Below are positions 36,475 through 44,831 of a stretch of 64,000 nucleotides of DNA, one piece after another; positions within the stretch are counted from its first letter, which is position 1; every line of letters begins with the position of its first letter. The stretch comes from JAKACA01 sp963735115 (GTDB taxonomy: Bacteria; Actinomycetota; Acidimicrobiia; Acidimicrobiales; Bog-793), in assembly GCA_963735115.1 (NCBI GenBank), contig CAVTJR010000003.1:992001-1056000 (forward strand), written 5' to 3'. Below the pieces are notes generated by a model that worked only from the letters and a program-made list of their open reading frames with translations, was not told where the DNA came from and made no database searches. Both the position numbers and the translations under genes were made by a program.

Positions 36475-38040
36475 CCGGGGCCGAGCGCCACGCCACCGAG
36501 ACCGAGGCCACCGAGACCGAGTCCGGGCGGATCCAGTCAGCGACCGCCCGCGCCGAGTCCGGCAACCTCGAGAGAGGGGAGGCGAAGCTCAAGGCGCAGA
36601 ACAAGCTCTTCGTCCGCGACCGCCTGGCTCTGCTGCTCGACCCCGGCTCGTTCGTAGAGGACGGGCTGCTGGCGAACACCCTCGCGAGCGACCTGCCCGC
36701 CGACGGCGTCGTCACCGGTCGGGGCCGAGTTGACGGTCGCCCCGTCTGCGTCATGGCGAACGACCCGACCGTGAAAGCAGGCTCTTGGGGGGCGCGAACC
36801 GTCGAGAAGATCGTCCGGCTCACCGAGTACGCCCTCGAACACGAGCTCCCCGTCTTCTACCTGGTGGACTCGGCCGGCGCTCGCATCACCGATCAGGTCG
36901 AGCTGTTTCCCGGCCGCCGCGGTGCCGGGCGGATCTTCTACAACGAGGTCCGCCTGTCCGGTCGAGTGCCTCAGATTCTGCTGTCTGTTCGGACCATCCG
37001 CTGCGGGGGGCGCCTACATCCCGGCGTTCTGCGACGTGGTGTTCATGGTGGAGGGGAACGCCTCCATGTACCTCGGCTCGCCCCGCATGGCAGAGATGGT
37101 CGTCGGCGAGGTGACCGATCTCGAGGAGATGGGCGGCGCCCGCATGCACGCCACCGTCTCAGGTTGCGGCGACAACCTCGCCGTCGACGACGTGGGCGCC
37201 ATCGAGGCCGCCAAGGCGTACTTCTCCTACCTCCCCGGCTCGTGGCGGGAGGCGCCGCCCTACGAGGAGGCGCTGCCGGCGTCGGGGCAGCTGACGTCCT
37301 CGACCATCCCGGACTCCGATCGTGCCGGGTACTCCATCTACTCGGTCATCGAGGCGCTCGTCGACGAGGACTCTTTCTTCGAGCTGAAGCCGTTGTTCGC
37401 CCCGGAGCTCGTCATCGGGTGGGGACGCCTCGACGGCCGTTCCATCGGCATCGTGGCGAACAACCCTGCTTCGCGCGGAGGTGTTCTGTTCACCGACTCG
37501 GCGGACAAGGCGGCGCGGTTCATCTGGAACGCCGACGCGTTCAACGTGCCGCTGCTGTTTCTCGCCGACGTGCCCGGCTTCATGATCGGGACGACGGTCG
37601 AACGTGAGGGGATCATCCGCCACGGCGCCAAGATGATCACGGCCGTGTCGGAGGCGACGGTCCCCAAGATCTCGGTCATCCTGCGAAAGGCGTACGGAGC
37701 CGGCCTTTACGCCATGGCTGGCCCGGCCTTCGCCCCCGACGCCTGCCTGGCACTGCCATCGGCCAAGATCGCGGTGATGGGCCCTGAGCCGGCCGTGAAC
37801 GCCGTCTTCGCCAACCGCATCGCCGCAATCGAGGACATCGACGAGCGTGACGCCTACGTGGCCGAGCGCCGCCGCGAGTACGAGGCGGACGTCGATCTCC
37901 TGCGGCTCGCCTCGGACCTCGTCATCGATGCCGTCGTGCAGCCAGAGCAGCTCCGGGCGGAGCTCGTGAAGCGCTTCGCCCTCGCCGAATCGAAGACGCG
38001 GTGGTTCAGCGACCGCCGCCACGGTGTGCCACCGGTGTGA
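36471..38040 (+). CDS. Acyl-CoA carboxylase, carboxyltransferase beta subunit (AccD/PccB), frameshifted
   Basis: About 520 residues when repaired. The N-terminal half (MTGAERHATETEATE; KNKLFVRDRLALLLDPGSFVEDG) and the C-terminal half (GPSAAGGAYIPAFCDVVFMVEG, with the oxyanion GG and LADVPGFMIGTTVEREGIIRHGAKM) are in different frames. Removing one T at about 36984 gives VPQILLLFGPSAAGGAY, as expected for the carboxyltransferase. The subunit transfers CO2 from biotin to acetyl- or propionyl-CoA for fatty-acid and methylmalonyl synthesis. GTG start overlaps der. Either a sequence error or an inactive copy; the rest shows no decay. Confidence 0.9.
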
Positions 38041-38594
38041 GCTCGACGCCGACGCCGGTCGGTCCGCCCGGTGAACCGGGGGGCGAGGACAGCACTCGGA
38101 AGGCCGCGGCGCGAACTTCAGATCAGCCGGACAGCCGGGCGAGCGCCGACCGGACCGACAAGCAGGCCGCCCCACGACCGAAACCTCCCAACACGAACGC
38201 CGCCGAGAAGACCGCCGCCCGGCCAAGGCCCTCGAGCGGGGACCGTCCCGAAAAGACCGCCGCCCGACCGAGGCCTTCGAGTGGTGACCGTCCCGACGGC
38301 AGAGCCGTCGCTCGACCGAGGCCGGCGAGGCCGGACCCTCCCGAGCACAACGCCGCCGCCCGACCGAGACCCAGCGAGGGCGGCGACGGAAGAAGGGAAC
38401 CACCCCGGCGAGACGATGGCTCCAAGGCGCCCAAGCGCCGGCGAAAGAAGGCCGAAGGAGAAGAGGAGGAGCCCGCCGAGGGGGAGCGTCAGGCGAAGGC
38501 CCCCTGGCACTTCAAATTCATCGTCGTGGGCTCGGTCGTGTACCTGGGTTGGCGTCTCTACCAGGGAATCTCCTGGCTCGCCCACCATATCTGA
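38037..38594 (+). CDS. Low-complexity protein with C-terminal membrane helix
   Basis: About 185 residues. Disordered for the first ~150 residues, with near-identical tandem units AARPRPSSGDRPEK then AARPRPSSGDRPDG, and more charged, Pro/Arg-rich sequence. Near the C-terminus FKFIVVGSVVYLGWRLYQGISWLA is a single hydrophobic segment, so the rest is probably cytoplasmic (or periplasmic, if tail-anchored). GTG 38037 overlaps the accD stop. Such proteins are common at the ends of actinobacterial accD operons; no function is known and the frame could be translated only at low level. Confidence 0.5.
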   Translation: MSSTPTPVGPPGEPGGEDSTRKAAARTSDQPDSRASADRTDKQAAPRPKPPNTNAAEKTAARPRPSSGDRPEKTAARPRPSSGDRPDGRAVARPRPARPDPPEHNAAARPRPSEGGDGRREPPRRDDGSKAPKRRRKKAEGEEEEPAEGERQAKAPWHFKFIVVGSVVYLGWRLYQGISWLAHHI

Positions 38595-38618
38595 GCGACT
38601 GAGCCGAAGCAGCTGCCC

Positions 38619-38846
38619 TCAGCGGCTGGCGCAAGCGCAGCCCGGACCGCAGCCGGCGCTGCTCTCGCCCGCGGGCGCCCCACTCGCACCCGTGGCCCTT
38701 CCGGCGGTGGCGAACACCGAGAGGAGCCGCCGGGTCGACGCATGCCCGCTCGGGCAGACCGGGGGCGGGGCGTCTGACAGCTCCGCAGGCCGGCGCGCCT
38801 CAAAACGCGCTTCGCACTCCGAGCAGCGAAACTCGTAGATCGGCAT
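38619..38846 (-). CDS. FmdB-type zinc-ribbon protein
   Basis: 75 residues. The N-terminus MPIYEFRCSECEARFEARRP is the FmdB/YSNE zinc-ribbon signature, with CSEC and then CPSGH as ligands. Such small proteins are regulatory or accessory; FmdB was named as a regulator of formamidase or amidase genes. The C-terminal half ending GPGCACASR is disordered. It sits 3 nt downstream of apbE on the same strand and could be co-transcribed with it. Confidence 0.8.
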   Translation of the reverse strand: MPIYEFRCSECEARFEARRPAELSDAPPPVCPSGHASTRRLLSVFATAGRATGASGAPAGESSAGCGPGCACASR

Positions 38847-38849
38847 GGC

Positions 38850-39803
38850 TCAACAGGCTACCGAGATGGGCAGCTCGGCGTCACCGAGGTAGGCGGCAAA
38901 GCCTTCGCTCGCCATGACTCGCCCGGCGTCGTCGACGGCGAGCGCCTCGGCGCCCGTTCCTCCGATGATGTTGAAGGCGAACTCGGAACCGTTGAGCAAC
39001 ACAGCCTTGGCGAGAACCTCCGCCACCCAGGCCTCGGCGGCGATGACCGTGACGTGGTTGAGGTCGCTGTCGGAGGGCAGGCCCGAGCGGGGATCGATGA
39101 GATGGTGCCGCCACTCACCGCCGGCGAGCCATCGCCGCTTCAGCGTGGTTGACGTCGCCACGGCACCATTGCCGACGCCGACGAGCGCTACCGGCGTCTC
39201 GGACCAGGCGTGGTCGATGCCGACAGTCCAACCGTCTCTTTCCGGGCTCTGTCCCGCGACACGCAGGTCGCCACCGAGGTTGACGCATGCGCCCCTTGCG
39301 CCTCGCTCGAGCAACTCGGCGACGACGAGGTCCGCCGCCAGGCCTTTGCCGATTCCGCCGGAATCGAAACCCGCCCCCTCCCTCACACAAGCCATCGTTG
39401 ACCGGATCTCGATCGGGGCGCCGCCGCCGTCCCTCAGCGACGCAAACCGGCATGCGGCCTGAGCATCCGTGTCGTGGCCTTCGAGGGAGGCGAGCTCATC
39501 GAAGGTCCGGTCGTAGCCGGCGGCGATCACGGCGTCGAGCATCGTGGCGTCGAACGCCCCGGCCGAGATGCGCCAGCCGTCGAGGGCCCGTTCGAGCAGC
39601 AAGAGGGTTTCGTCCGACACCTCCATGAAGGTGCCCGCGGCGCTGTTGAGCCGGCTCACTTCACTCTCGGGGAGGAAGCGGCTCCAGAGGGTTTCGAGGC
39701 GATCGATCCGCCCGCGGGCATGCTCAGCGAGCGCGGGCGACCCGCCCACGACGATGACGTGGGCGTCGGTGCCCATCGCGTGCCAGCGGAGCTCAGCTGC
39801 CAC
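38850..39803 (-). CDS. apbE: FAD:protein FMN transferase (ApbE)
   Basis: About 317 residues. The N-terminus has the family MGTDAHVIVVG; FLPESEVSRLNSAAG, VSDETLLLLERALDGWRISAGAFDATM, GFDSGGIGKGLAADLV (metal/flavin-binding) and VNLGGDLRVAG follow in order, with RHHLIDPRSGLPSDSDLNHVTVIAAEAWVAEVLAKA near the end. ApbE transfers FMN from FAD to Ser/Thr of target proteins, usually outside the membrane. I chose GTG 39803 (VAAELRWHAMGTDAH), close to the family start; the long upstream extension is Arg/Pro-rich and improbable. It is immediately downstream of the Ser/Thr-rich membrane gene and divergent from the reductase operon. Confidence 0.9.
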   Translation of the reverse strand: MAAELRWHAMGTDAHVIVVGGSPALAEHARGRIDRLETLWSRFLPESEVSRLNSAAGTFMEVSDETLLLLERALDGWRISAGAFDATMLDAVIAAGYDRTFDELASLEGHDTDAQAACRFASLRDGGGAPIEIRSTMACVREGAGFDSGGIGKGLAADLVVAELLERGARGACVNLGGDLRVAGQSPERDGWTVGIDHAWSETPVALVGVGNGAVATSTTLKRRWLAGGEWRHHLIDPRSGLPSDSDLNHVTVIAAEAWVAEVLAKAVLLNGSEFAFNIIGGTGAEALAVDDAGRVMASEGFAAYLGDAELPISVAC

Positions 39804-40224
39804 TGCTGGTCGTGGACGGGCTCGAGGACGGCGATGAGGTGCTGGCGGCCTGCGTCGTGGTCGTCGTCGTGGAGGAGCTCTGCGTCGTCGTCGTGCCGCT
39901 GGCTCCCTTGGCATGGGTGGCCGTTGTTCTCGTGGCCCTCTTCGTCCCCGAGGCCGTGCTCGTCGTGGCGTTCGAGGTCGACGTGGCTCTGTCGACCGGC
40001 GTGCCGGCCGACAGGGGGCTCGCCGTGGAGGCGGTGGCGGCGATCGCCCCCACAATGGCCACCGTGGCTGATGCACTGGCGGCGCCGGCCACGAGGCGAG
40101 CACGCCAGGCTGGGTGACGACGGCCCGCCCGGCCTGGTCGGCGGCCTGCGCCACCGACGGCGCTGGGTGCCGGCCGGCCGGCCGGCGGCTTGTCGTTGGT
40201 GTGGGTTGCCCTGACGCCATGCAC
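39793..40224 (-). CDS. Ser/Thr-rich membrane-anchored protein, upstream of apbE
   Basis: About 143 residues from GTG 40224 (an ATG-type start further up is possible). One hydrophobic segment (LVAGAASASATVAIVGAIAATAST) follows a basic Pro/Gly-rich N-terminal region; after it comes a Thr/Ser-rich tail with many TTTT runs. In related clusters this position holds a protein with a C-terminal FMN-binding domain that ApbE modifies. Here the tail ends in SSPSTTSSGS and no FMN-binding domain or Ser/Thr-Gly-Ala-Ser/Thr site is seen. Overlaps the apbE start by about 11 nt. May be a truncated relative or a different envelope protein. Confidence 0.55.
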   Translation of the reverse strand: MHGVRATHTNDKPPAGRPAPSAVGGAGRRPGRAGRRHPAWRARLVAGAASASATVAIVGAIAATASTASPLSAGTPVDRATSTSNATTSTASGTKRATRTTATHAKGASGTTTTQSSSTTTTTTQAASTSSPSSSPSTTSSGS

Positions 40225-40411
40225 GGATACGGAGTCCTTCTCTTGCAGCGGGGTTGCTGGCTGTGCGGGCACCATCGTGACCGACCTGCCTTTGAGGTTG
40301 CTGGGAAGGGCCTCCGACTACGCGGCGATTGCGGCGCTGTGCATTCGGGTCGGTGGGAGTTCTCGTTTTGCTCACAGCCAGGACTCAGGATCGCCCGCCA
40401 AAGTGGTCTGC

Positions 40412-40990
40412 ATGCACAGCAAGCTCATCTGGTACACGGCGCGGGCGAGCGGCCTCGTGACGTGGGGGCTGCTCGCCGCCAGCGTGCTCTGGGGCCTCGC
40501 CCTCAGCTCACGCCTGCTGCGCAGGCGCCTCCACCAAGCCTGGCTCTTGGACCTGCACCGGTTCCTCGCCGGAGCGGCAGTCGTGTTTCTCGCCATCCAC
40601 GTCACCTCCATCGTGCTCGACACCTACGTTCATTTCGGCATCATCGAAGTTCTTGTCCCCTTCACGGGAACCTGGCACCCGGACGCCGTCGCCTGGGGGG
40701 TGGCCGGGCTCTACTTGCTGCTGGCCCTGCAAGTGACCTCGATCTTCCGGGCGCGCCTGCCGAAGAAGATCTGGCGCTCGACCCACTACCTGAGCTTTCC
40801 CCTCTTCGCCGTGGCGACGGTGCACGGCCTCACGGCCGGGACCGACCGTCACACCTTTGCCATGCAGGCCGGCTTCATCGGTGTTGCCGCCCTCATCACC
40901 CTCCTCACCGCCTTTCGGGTAGTGGTCTCGAACCGCCGCATCCCCGTTGCGACGCACGCCCCCCGCGCCCTCGAAAGGAATGCAGCATGA
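40412..40990 (+). CDS. Ferric-reductase-like transmembrane cytochrome (FRD family)
   Basis: 192 residues, about six hydrophobic segments. Starting at ATG 40412: MHSKLIWYTARASGLVTWGLLAASVLWGLALSSRLLRR, with heme-ligating His candidates in LDLHRFLAG, FLAIHVTS, STHYLSF and VHGLTAG. The family carries two b hemes and moves electrons across the membrane. Unlike complete oxidoreductases it lacks a C-terminal flavin domain, so it needs partners; the NuoF-like gene immediately downstream (4-nt overlap) and ferredoxin are the likely ones. Confidence 0.78.
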   Translation: MHSKLIWYTARASGLVTWGLLAASVLWGLALSSRLLRRRLHQAWLLDLHRFLAGAAVVFLAIHVTSIVLDTYVHFGIIEVLVPFTGTWHPDAVAWGVAGLYLLLALQVTSIFRARLPKKIWRSTHYLSFPLFAVATVHGLTAGTDRHTFAMQAGFIGVAALITLLTAFRVVVSNRRIPVATHAPRALERNAA

Positions 40991-42372
40991 GCCGGCTTGT
41001 CCTGCCCGCCCCGGTCACCGTCCGTATGGAGGGCACCCGCACGGGCCAGCCGCCGGCCGACGGAACTCCGGCGTCCGAGAGCGAGCCGGCGGTGAGCGTC
41101 GAACCCGGGCCCGGCCGCCTGTTCGCCGACCTGCCCGTAGCGGGGGAGTGGCGCAGCCTCGCCCGTCACCGCGCCACCTATCGGATGCCGCCTCCGGCGA
41201 GTTCGCGCCCCAACGGCCGACTCATCGAGCTGGTCGGGCGCGCCGGCCTCCAAGGACGAGGCGGCGCCGGCTTCCCGACGGCGCGCAAACTCGCAGCCGT
41301 GGCGGGCGGCTCCGACCGCCGCGTTGTCATCGCCAATGCCACCGAGGGTGAGCCGGCCAGCGGGAAGGACCGGCTGCTGGTCACCCGCCTGCCCCATCTG
41401 GTCCTTGACGGCGCACTGCTCGCCGCCCACGCCGTCGGCGCAGGGGAGATCGTGGTCTGCGTCGATCGCACCTCCGGTGAAGCCGCTCGGGCTCTACGTC
41501 GCGCCTTGGCGGAGCGAAGGGAGCAAGAGCCGCCGTCCTGTGACGTCCGGATCGCCCTCACGCCTCCCCGCTACGTCGCTGGGGAGGAAACCGCCCTCGT
41601 CCACTGGCTGAACGGTGGACCCGCCAAGCCGACACTCACACCGCCGAGGCCCTTCGAGCGTGGCGTCGATCGGCGGCCGACGCTTGTGCAGAACGTGGAG
41701 ACACTCGCCCACTTGAGCCAGATCGCCACGTTCGGCCACGACTGGTTTCGTCAGGCAGGCACGGCCGAGGAGCCGGGCACTGCCCTGTTCACCGTGAGCG
41801 GTGTGGCAAGGCCGATCGTGCTCGAGGCCGAGATGGGGGCCAGGGGAGGCGACGTGCTGGCGGCCGCCGCGGCGCCCGCCGGAGAAAGGCTGCAGGCAAT
41901 TGTCGTCGGCGGTTACTTCGGCACCTGGATGTCCGCCAAGGACCTCGAGGGCACGCCGCTCTCGCGCAGTGCCCTCGCACCCTTCGGAGCGAGCCCAGGA
42001 GCGGGCATCCTCGTGACCTTGCCCGAGTCGGCCTGCGGCCTCCTCGAGACGGCGCGCATCCTTCGCTGGTACGCGGGGGAGAGCGCCGGCCAGTGCGGAC
42101 CATGCACCTTCGGCCTGCCCGCTCTCGCCAAAACGACCTCCTCCCTCGCCGCCGGGCGCGCACACTCTGAGGACGTCGGGCGGCTCCACCGTTGGGCAGG
42201 CGAGATCGAGGGCCGCGGTGCCTGCCGTCATCCCGACGGGGCCGTTCGGCTGTTGCGTTCGGCTCTCTCGGTGTTCGCGAGCGACGTGGAAGCGCACCTC
42301 CGCGGCCGTCCCTGCGAGGGGTCACGTCGCCCGGCACTGCAGGTGCCCGCATCGTCCGAGGAGTGGAGATGA
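40987..42372 (+). CDS. NuoF-like flavo/iron-sulfur oxidoreductase
   Basis: About 461 residues. The FMN/NADH-binding region has GRAGLQGRGGAGFPTARKLAAV and VIANATEGEPASGKDRLL, then VAGEETALVHWLNGGPAKPTLTPP and VQNVETLAHLSQIATFG. The C-terminal iron-sulfur binding part has SAGQCGPCTFGLPAL and GRGACRHPDGAV. The overall plan matches the 51-kDa/NuoF superfamily (NADH to FMN to Fe-S), but the SLBB and ESC region are altered. It is not part of a full complex I here. Starts at ATG 40987 with AAAGGA 8 nt before; overlaps the cytochrome gene and the ferredoxin gene. Confidence 0.8.
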   Translation: MSRLVLPAPVTVRMEGTRTGQPPADGTPASESEPAVSVEPGPGRLFADLPVAGEWRSLARHRATYRMPPPASSRPNGRLIELVGRAGLQGRGGAGFPTARKLAAVAGGSDRRVVIANATEGEPASGKDRLLVTRLPHLVLDGALLAAHAVGAGEIVVCVDRTSGEAARALRRALAERREQEPPSCDVRIALTPPRYVAGEETALVHWLNGGPAKPTLTPPRPFERGVDRRPTLVQNVETLAHLSQIATFGHDWFRQAGTAEEPGTALFTVSGVARPIVLEAEMGARGGDVLAAAAAPAGERLQAIVVGGYFGTWMSAKDLEGTPLSRSALAPFGASPGAGILVTLPESACGLLETARILRWYAGESAGQCGPCTFGLPALAKTTSSLAAGRAHSEDVGRLHRWAGEIEGRGACRHPDGAVRLLRSALSVFASDVEAHLRGRPCEGSRRPALQVPASSEEWR

Positions 42373-42623
42373 GGCGGCGCCGACAGCCGCTCGTCCTGAC
42401 CGTGGATGCCATCTCCTGTGACGGTCACGGTGTCTGTGCCGAGCTGCTCCCGGAGTGGATCCGGCTCGACGACTGGGGTTACCCGATCCTCAAGGCGGGA
42501 GCGGTCCCGCCCGAGCTGTTGGATCGGGCGCGCTGGGCCGTTTCGAACTGCCCGGAGCTGGCGCTCTCGCTGCGGCCGGCGCCTCTCGGCGTGGTCGCAG
42601 CCGCCCGGACTGAGCGCACCTAG
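42369..42623 (+). CDS. Single-cluster ferredoxin (3Fe-4S type)
   Basis: 84 residues. The motif CDGHGVC (C-x5-C) and a later NCPELALS give the three-cysteine pattern of 3Fe-4S ferredoxins that serve P450s and other oxidoreductases in actinobacteria. It starts at ATG 42369 with GAGGAG before it and overlaps the NuoF-like gene by 4 nt. Likely moves electrons between the NuoF-like flavoprotein and the membrane cytochrome, or to an unknown acceptor. Confidence 0.85.
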   Translation: MRRRRQPLVLTVDAISCDGHGVCAELLPEWIRLDDWGYPILKAGAVPPELLDRARWAVSNCPELALSLRPAPLGVVAAARTERT

Positions 42624-42829
42624 AACGTGCAGCTCGAGCGGTGCTCTTCCCGCTTGACAGGCCTTCGCCGTGCTCGTCCCGCTGTGCGCCCTTACCCTGG
42701 CGTGGGCGACCCACGTCTACCGCCAGGCCGTTGTCTGACAGCTCCTTGCCGGTCAGCCACGGTCTGGCGCGAGGCATTTACCGACCGGCGACCGCAGGTC
42801 GTCGAGTGCCAGTAGGGTGAGTGCCTTCG

Positions 42830-42904
42830 CGGGCTGTGGCGCAGCTTGGTTAGCGCGCTTGACTGGGGGTCAAGAGGTCCCGGGTTCAAATCCCGGCAGC
42901 CCGA
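42830..42904 (+). tRNA. tRNA-Pro(GGG)
   Basis: The acceptor stem CGGGCTG pairs with CAGCCCG (42897-42903). The anticodon stem CTTGA/TCAAG holds the loop CTGGGGG, whose central GGG is the anticodon for CCC codons; the T-arm contains GGTTCAAATCC. CCA is not encoded. Position 42860 onward is duplicated at 57014, making it an integration site. Confidence 0.95.
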
Positions 42905-42905
42905 C
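42860..42905. repeat. attL: 3' half of tRNA-Pro, left copy of a 46-bp direct repeat
   Basis: Bases 42860-42905, from TGACTGGGGG to the GCAGCCCGAC end of tRNA-Pro, match 57014-57059 exactly. The tRNA stays complete at the left end. The two copies bound 14,154 bp. Confidence 0.93.
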
Positions 42906-42930
42906 AAGAAAGTCCCTGGTAGATGGGTGA

Positions 42931-42960
42931 AACGGACCACCGAAGAGGTGGTCCGTTTTT
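42931..42960 (+). terminator. Rho-independent terminator downstream of tRNA-Pro
   Basis: AACGGACCACC (42931-42941) pairs perfectly with GGTGGTCCGTT (42947-42957) around a five-base loop, followed by a T run to 42960. It lies inside element A, only 26 bp beyond attL, so the element carries a terminator for the tRNA it occupies. Confidence 0.9.
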
Positions 42961-43072
42961 CTTCTCCCCTACACTCAGCCCTACAAATCTCCGATATTCT
43001 TGCTTCAGCAGTCCTGCGCAGGGGACTCGGTTATCGGTGACGTTGTTCCGAGGCAGAGAGGGAAAGCCACTG

Positions 43073-44500
43073 ATGAAGGTAGGTACGCTCGACGAGGGAT
43101 CGGTCGCCCCGTCAGATCGGCCGGCGACCGGCACCGCCATCGTCGAGAAAGAGCGCACAGCGCGTGTCGCCGCCGATGGCAAGCCGCTTCGCTCGGAGCG
43201 CGGCATCCGCGAGGTCGAACGCAACGTCTTTCGCGTTCGTGTGAGCACGGGGAGCCGGGATCCGCTCACGGGCAGCCCGAAGCAGGTCGAACGGGTCATC
43301 CGCGGTGGAATCCGGGCGGCCCGCGACCTTCACGGCAAACTCGAGAGCGAGGTCGCCAAGGGCGTCCACGGCGGATCCACCATGACCGTCGGTGAGCTGC
43401 TCGATGACTGGCTGGGTGTGTGCAAGCGGCGAGTCGACAAGGCAGGAAGAGCGGGACTCGAGAAAAACACCTACAACAACTACGAGTTGCAGGTGCGGAC
43501 ACTGAAGGCCACCCAGCTCGCGTCGATGCCGCTCACTCGCCTCACAACCCGACGGCCAGTCGAGGAGACCTACGAAGCCCTCGGTCAGGTCTTGGGCGCT
43601 GCCCGGATGGCTCAGGTGCACAAGGCACTGCGGGCGGCCTTCAATCACGCCATGGGCGAAGGATGGATGACGCTCAATCCGGCGGCGCTCGTGCGGGAGA
43701 AGCCGAGCCCGCCGGCACGTCGTCGCGCCACGCCGACACGCCAGCAGGTGGAAGCGGCATTCGTGGCAGCACAGGACCTGCACGTCGACCTCGAGGCATT
43801 CCTCGCCACGGCGGCGCTCACGGGGCTGCGTCGCCAGGCGCTGTGTGGACTGCGCTGGTCGGACATCGACTTCGAGGCCGGCCTTGTCTCCATCCGGCGC
43901 GTCATCAACGTGGTCGGCGGCAAGCCAGTACTGGTCGACTACGCAAAGCACCGACGCGCCAAGCCGGCACCGCCGCCCAAACATCTCGACCAGACGCTCG
44001 TGCCAGTGCTGAAAGAGCTCCGTGAGCGGCAACGTCTGCGGGCGGCGGACAGTGGGACGACGTATCCCGCGGACGGATGGCTCTTTTCTCCCGACGGGAT
44101 GGGACTCGATCACGTCAGCCCTGATCACTTCGGGCGGCTCGTGAAGCAGGTGATGAGGAGCCTCGATCTCGACGCCACGCTGCACTCGCTGCGCCATCAC
44201 CGCGGAAGCAAGCTCGTCAGCGAGGGAGTTGATCCGGCCATCGCAGCGCGTGAGCTCGATCACGGCTCGTTGAGCTACTTCCTCGATACCTACGTTCATC
44301 CCGTACGCTCGGACGTCGATCCGAAGCTGAAGAGGGTCGGGAAGTCCTACGCCATAGGTGGCAAGGCGGAGGCGGTACCTCGGAACCTGTCCGATCCGCA
44401 CAGCAAAGACGCGGATGCCCGGCGAGCGAGCCGCCCTAGCGACTCGAAAGCCAACGCTGGAACGGCTCGCGTGAGACGCGCCACGTCCGTCCAATCCTGA
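43073..44500 (+). CDS. Tyrosine recombinase (phage/IME integrase A)
   Basis: About 475 residues. The N-terminal arm-binding region precedes a core domain with TMTVGELLDDWLGVCKRRV, TGLRRQALCGLRWSDIDFEAGLV (Arg I), a Lys in YAKHRR, LHSLRHHRGSKLVSEG (His-x-x-Arg) and ELDHGSLSYFLDTYVHP (nucleophilic Tyr). ATG 43073 is favoured over earlier starts because AGGGA is upstream and the upstream reading frame contains terminator sequence. It directs integration at tRNA-Pro; it lies 168 bp from attL, reading away from it. The C-terminal tail is extended by ~60 disordered residues. Confidence 0.9.
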   Translation: MKVGTLDEGSVAPSDRPATGTAIVEKERTARVAADGKPLRSERGIREVERNVFRVRVSTGSRDPLTGSPKQVERVIRGGIRAARDLHGKLESEVAKGVHGGSTMTVGELLDDWLGVCKRRVDKAGRAGLEKNTYNNYELQVRTLKATQLASMPLTRLTTRRPVEETYEALGQVLGAARMAQVHKALRAAFNHAMGEGWMTLNPAALVREKPSPPARRRATPTRQQVEAAFVAAQDLHVDLEAFLATAALTGLRRQALCGLRWSDIDFEAGLVSIRRVINVVGGKPVLVDYAKHRRAKPAPPPKHLDQTLVPVLKELRERQRLRAADSGTTYPADGWLFSPDGMGLDHVSPDHFGRLVKQVMRSLDLDATLHSLRHHRGSKLVSEGVDPAIAARELDHGSLSYFLDTYVHPVRSDVDPKLKRVGKSYAIGGKAEAVPRNLSDPHSKDADARRASRPSDSKANAGTARVRRATSVQS

Positions 44501-44726
44501 ACGCGCCAGGCAGCTCACCGGCCTTGGCTCGACGGTAGACGGTCTCCGCACAGACGCCGAGCTCCCATGCGACATCGGAGATGGAGAGCGTCGCTCGAAG
44601 GCTGTGCTCGCCGGGATCGTCTGGCCGAATAGGCCGTGGCGGCCCCCCACGGTGTTCCACGAGCGTGATGAAGCGACGGCGGTTCGCTTCGGCCTTCACG
44701 GCTGAGCTTCGTGACGCCGCGTGCAC
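44436..44726 (-). CDS. Excisionase-like helix-turn-helix protein (DNA-binding, HTH_17)
   Basis: Up to 96 residues, with ISDVAWELGVCAETVYRRAKAGELPGAFRIGRTWRVSREPFQRWL, the HTH_17/excisionase family signature of MerR-like winged helices. It probably aids excision of element A or regulates integrase. The 3' end overlaps the integrase end by 65 nt on the opposite strand. GTG 44726 is the furthest start; a later one inside ISDVAW is possible. It is separated from the relaxase by a 105-bp gap with no gene. Confidence 0.8.
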   Translation of the reverse strand: MHAASRSSAVKAEANRRRFITLVEHRGGPPRPIRPDDPGEHSLRATLSISDVAWELGVCAETVYRRAKAGELPGAFRIGRTWRVSREPFQRWLSSR

Positions 44727-44831
44727 GTGTGGCGACGACGCGAAGGATCGGCGGCCGGGTCGAGCGCGTCGCGAGACGAAGGTGTGAGGTGCTTGTCGTC
44801 ACCGTCATCACTGCGCTCTGTGCGGGATGGC

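Noticed and set aside
38850..40220. apbE extended to a far upstream start (40220)
   Set aside because: The additional ~139 residues are Arg/Pro-rich and belong to the overlapping Ser/Thr-rich gene in another frame; the family start is near 39803.
42923..43072. N-terminal extension of integrase A from 42923
   Set aside because: It would translate through the tRNA terminator hairpin and encode the polyphenylalanine tract from its T-run.
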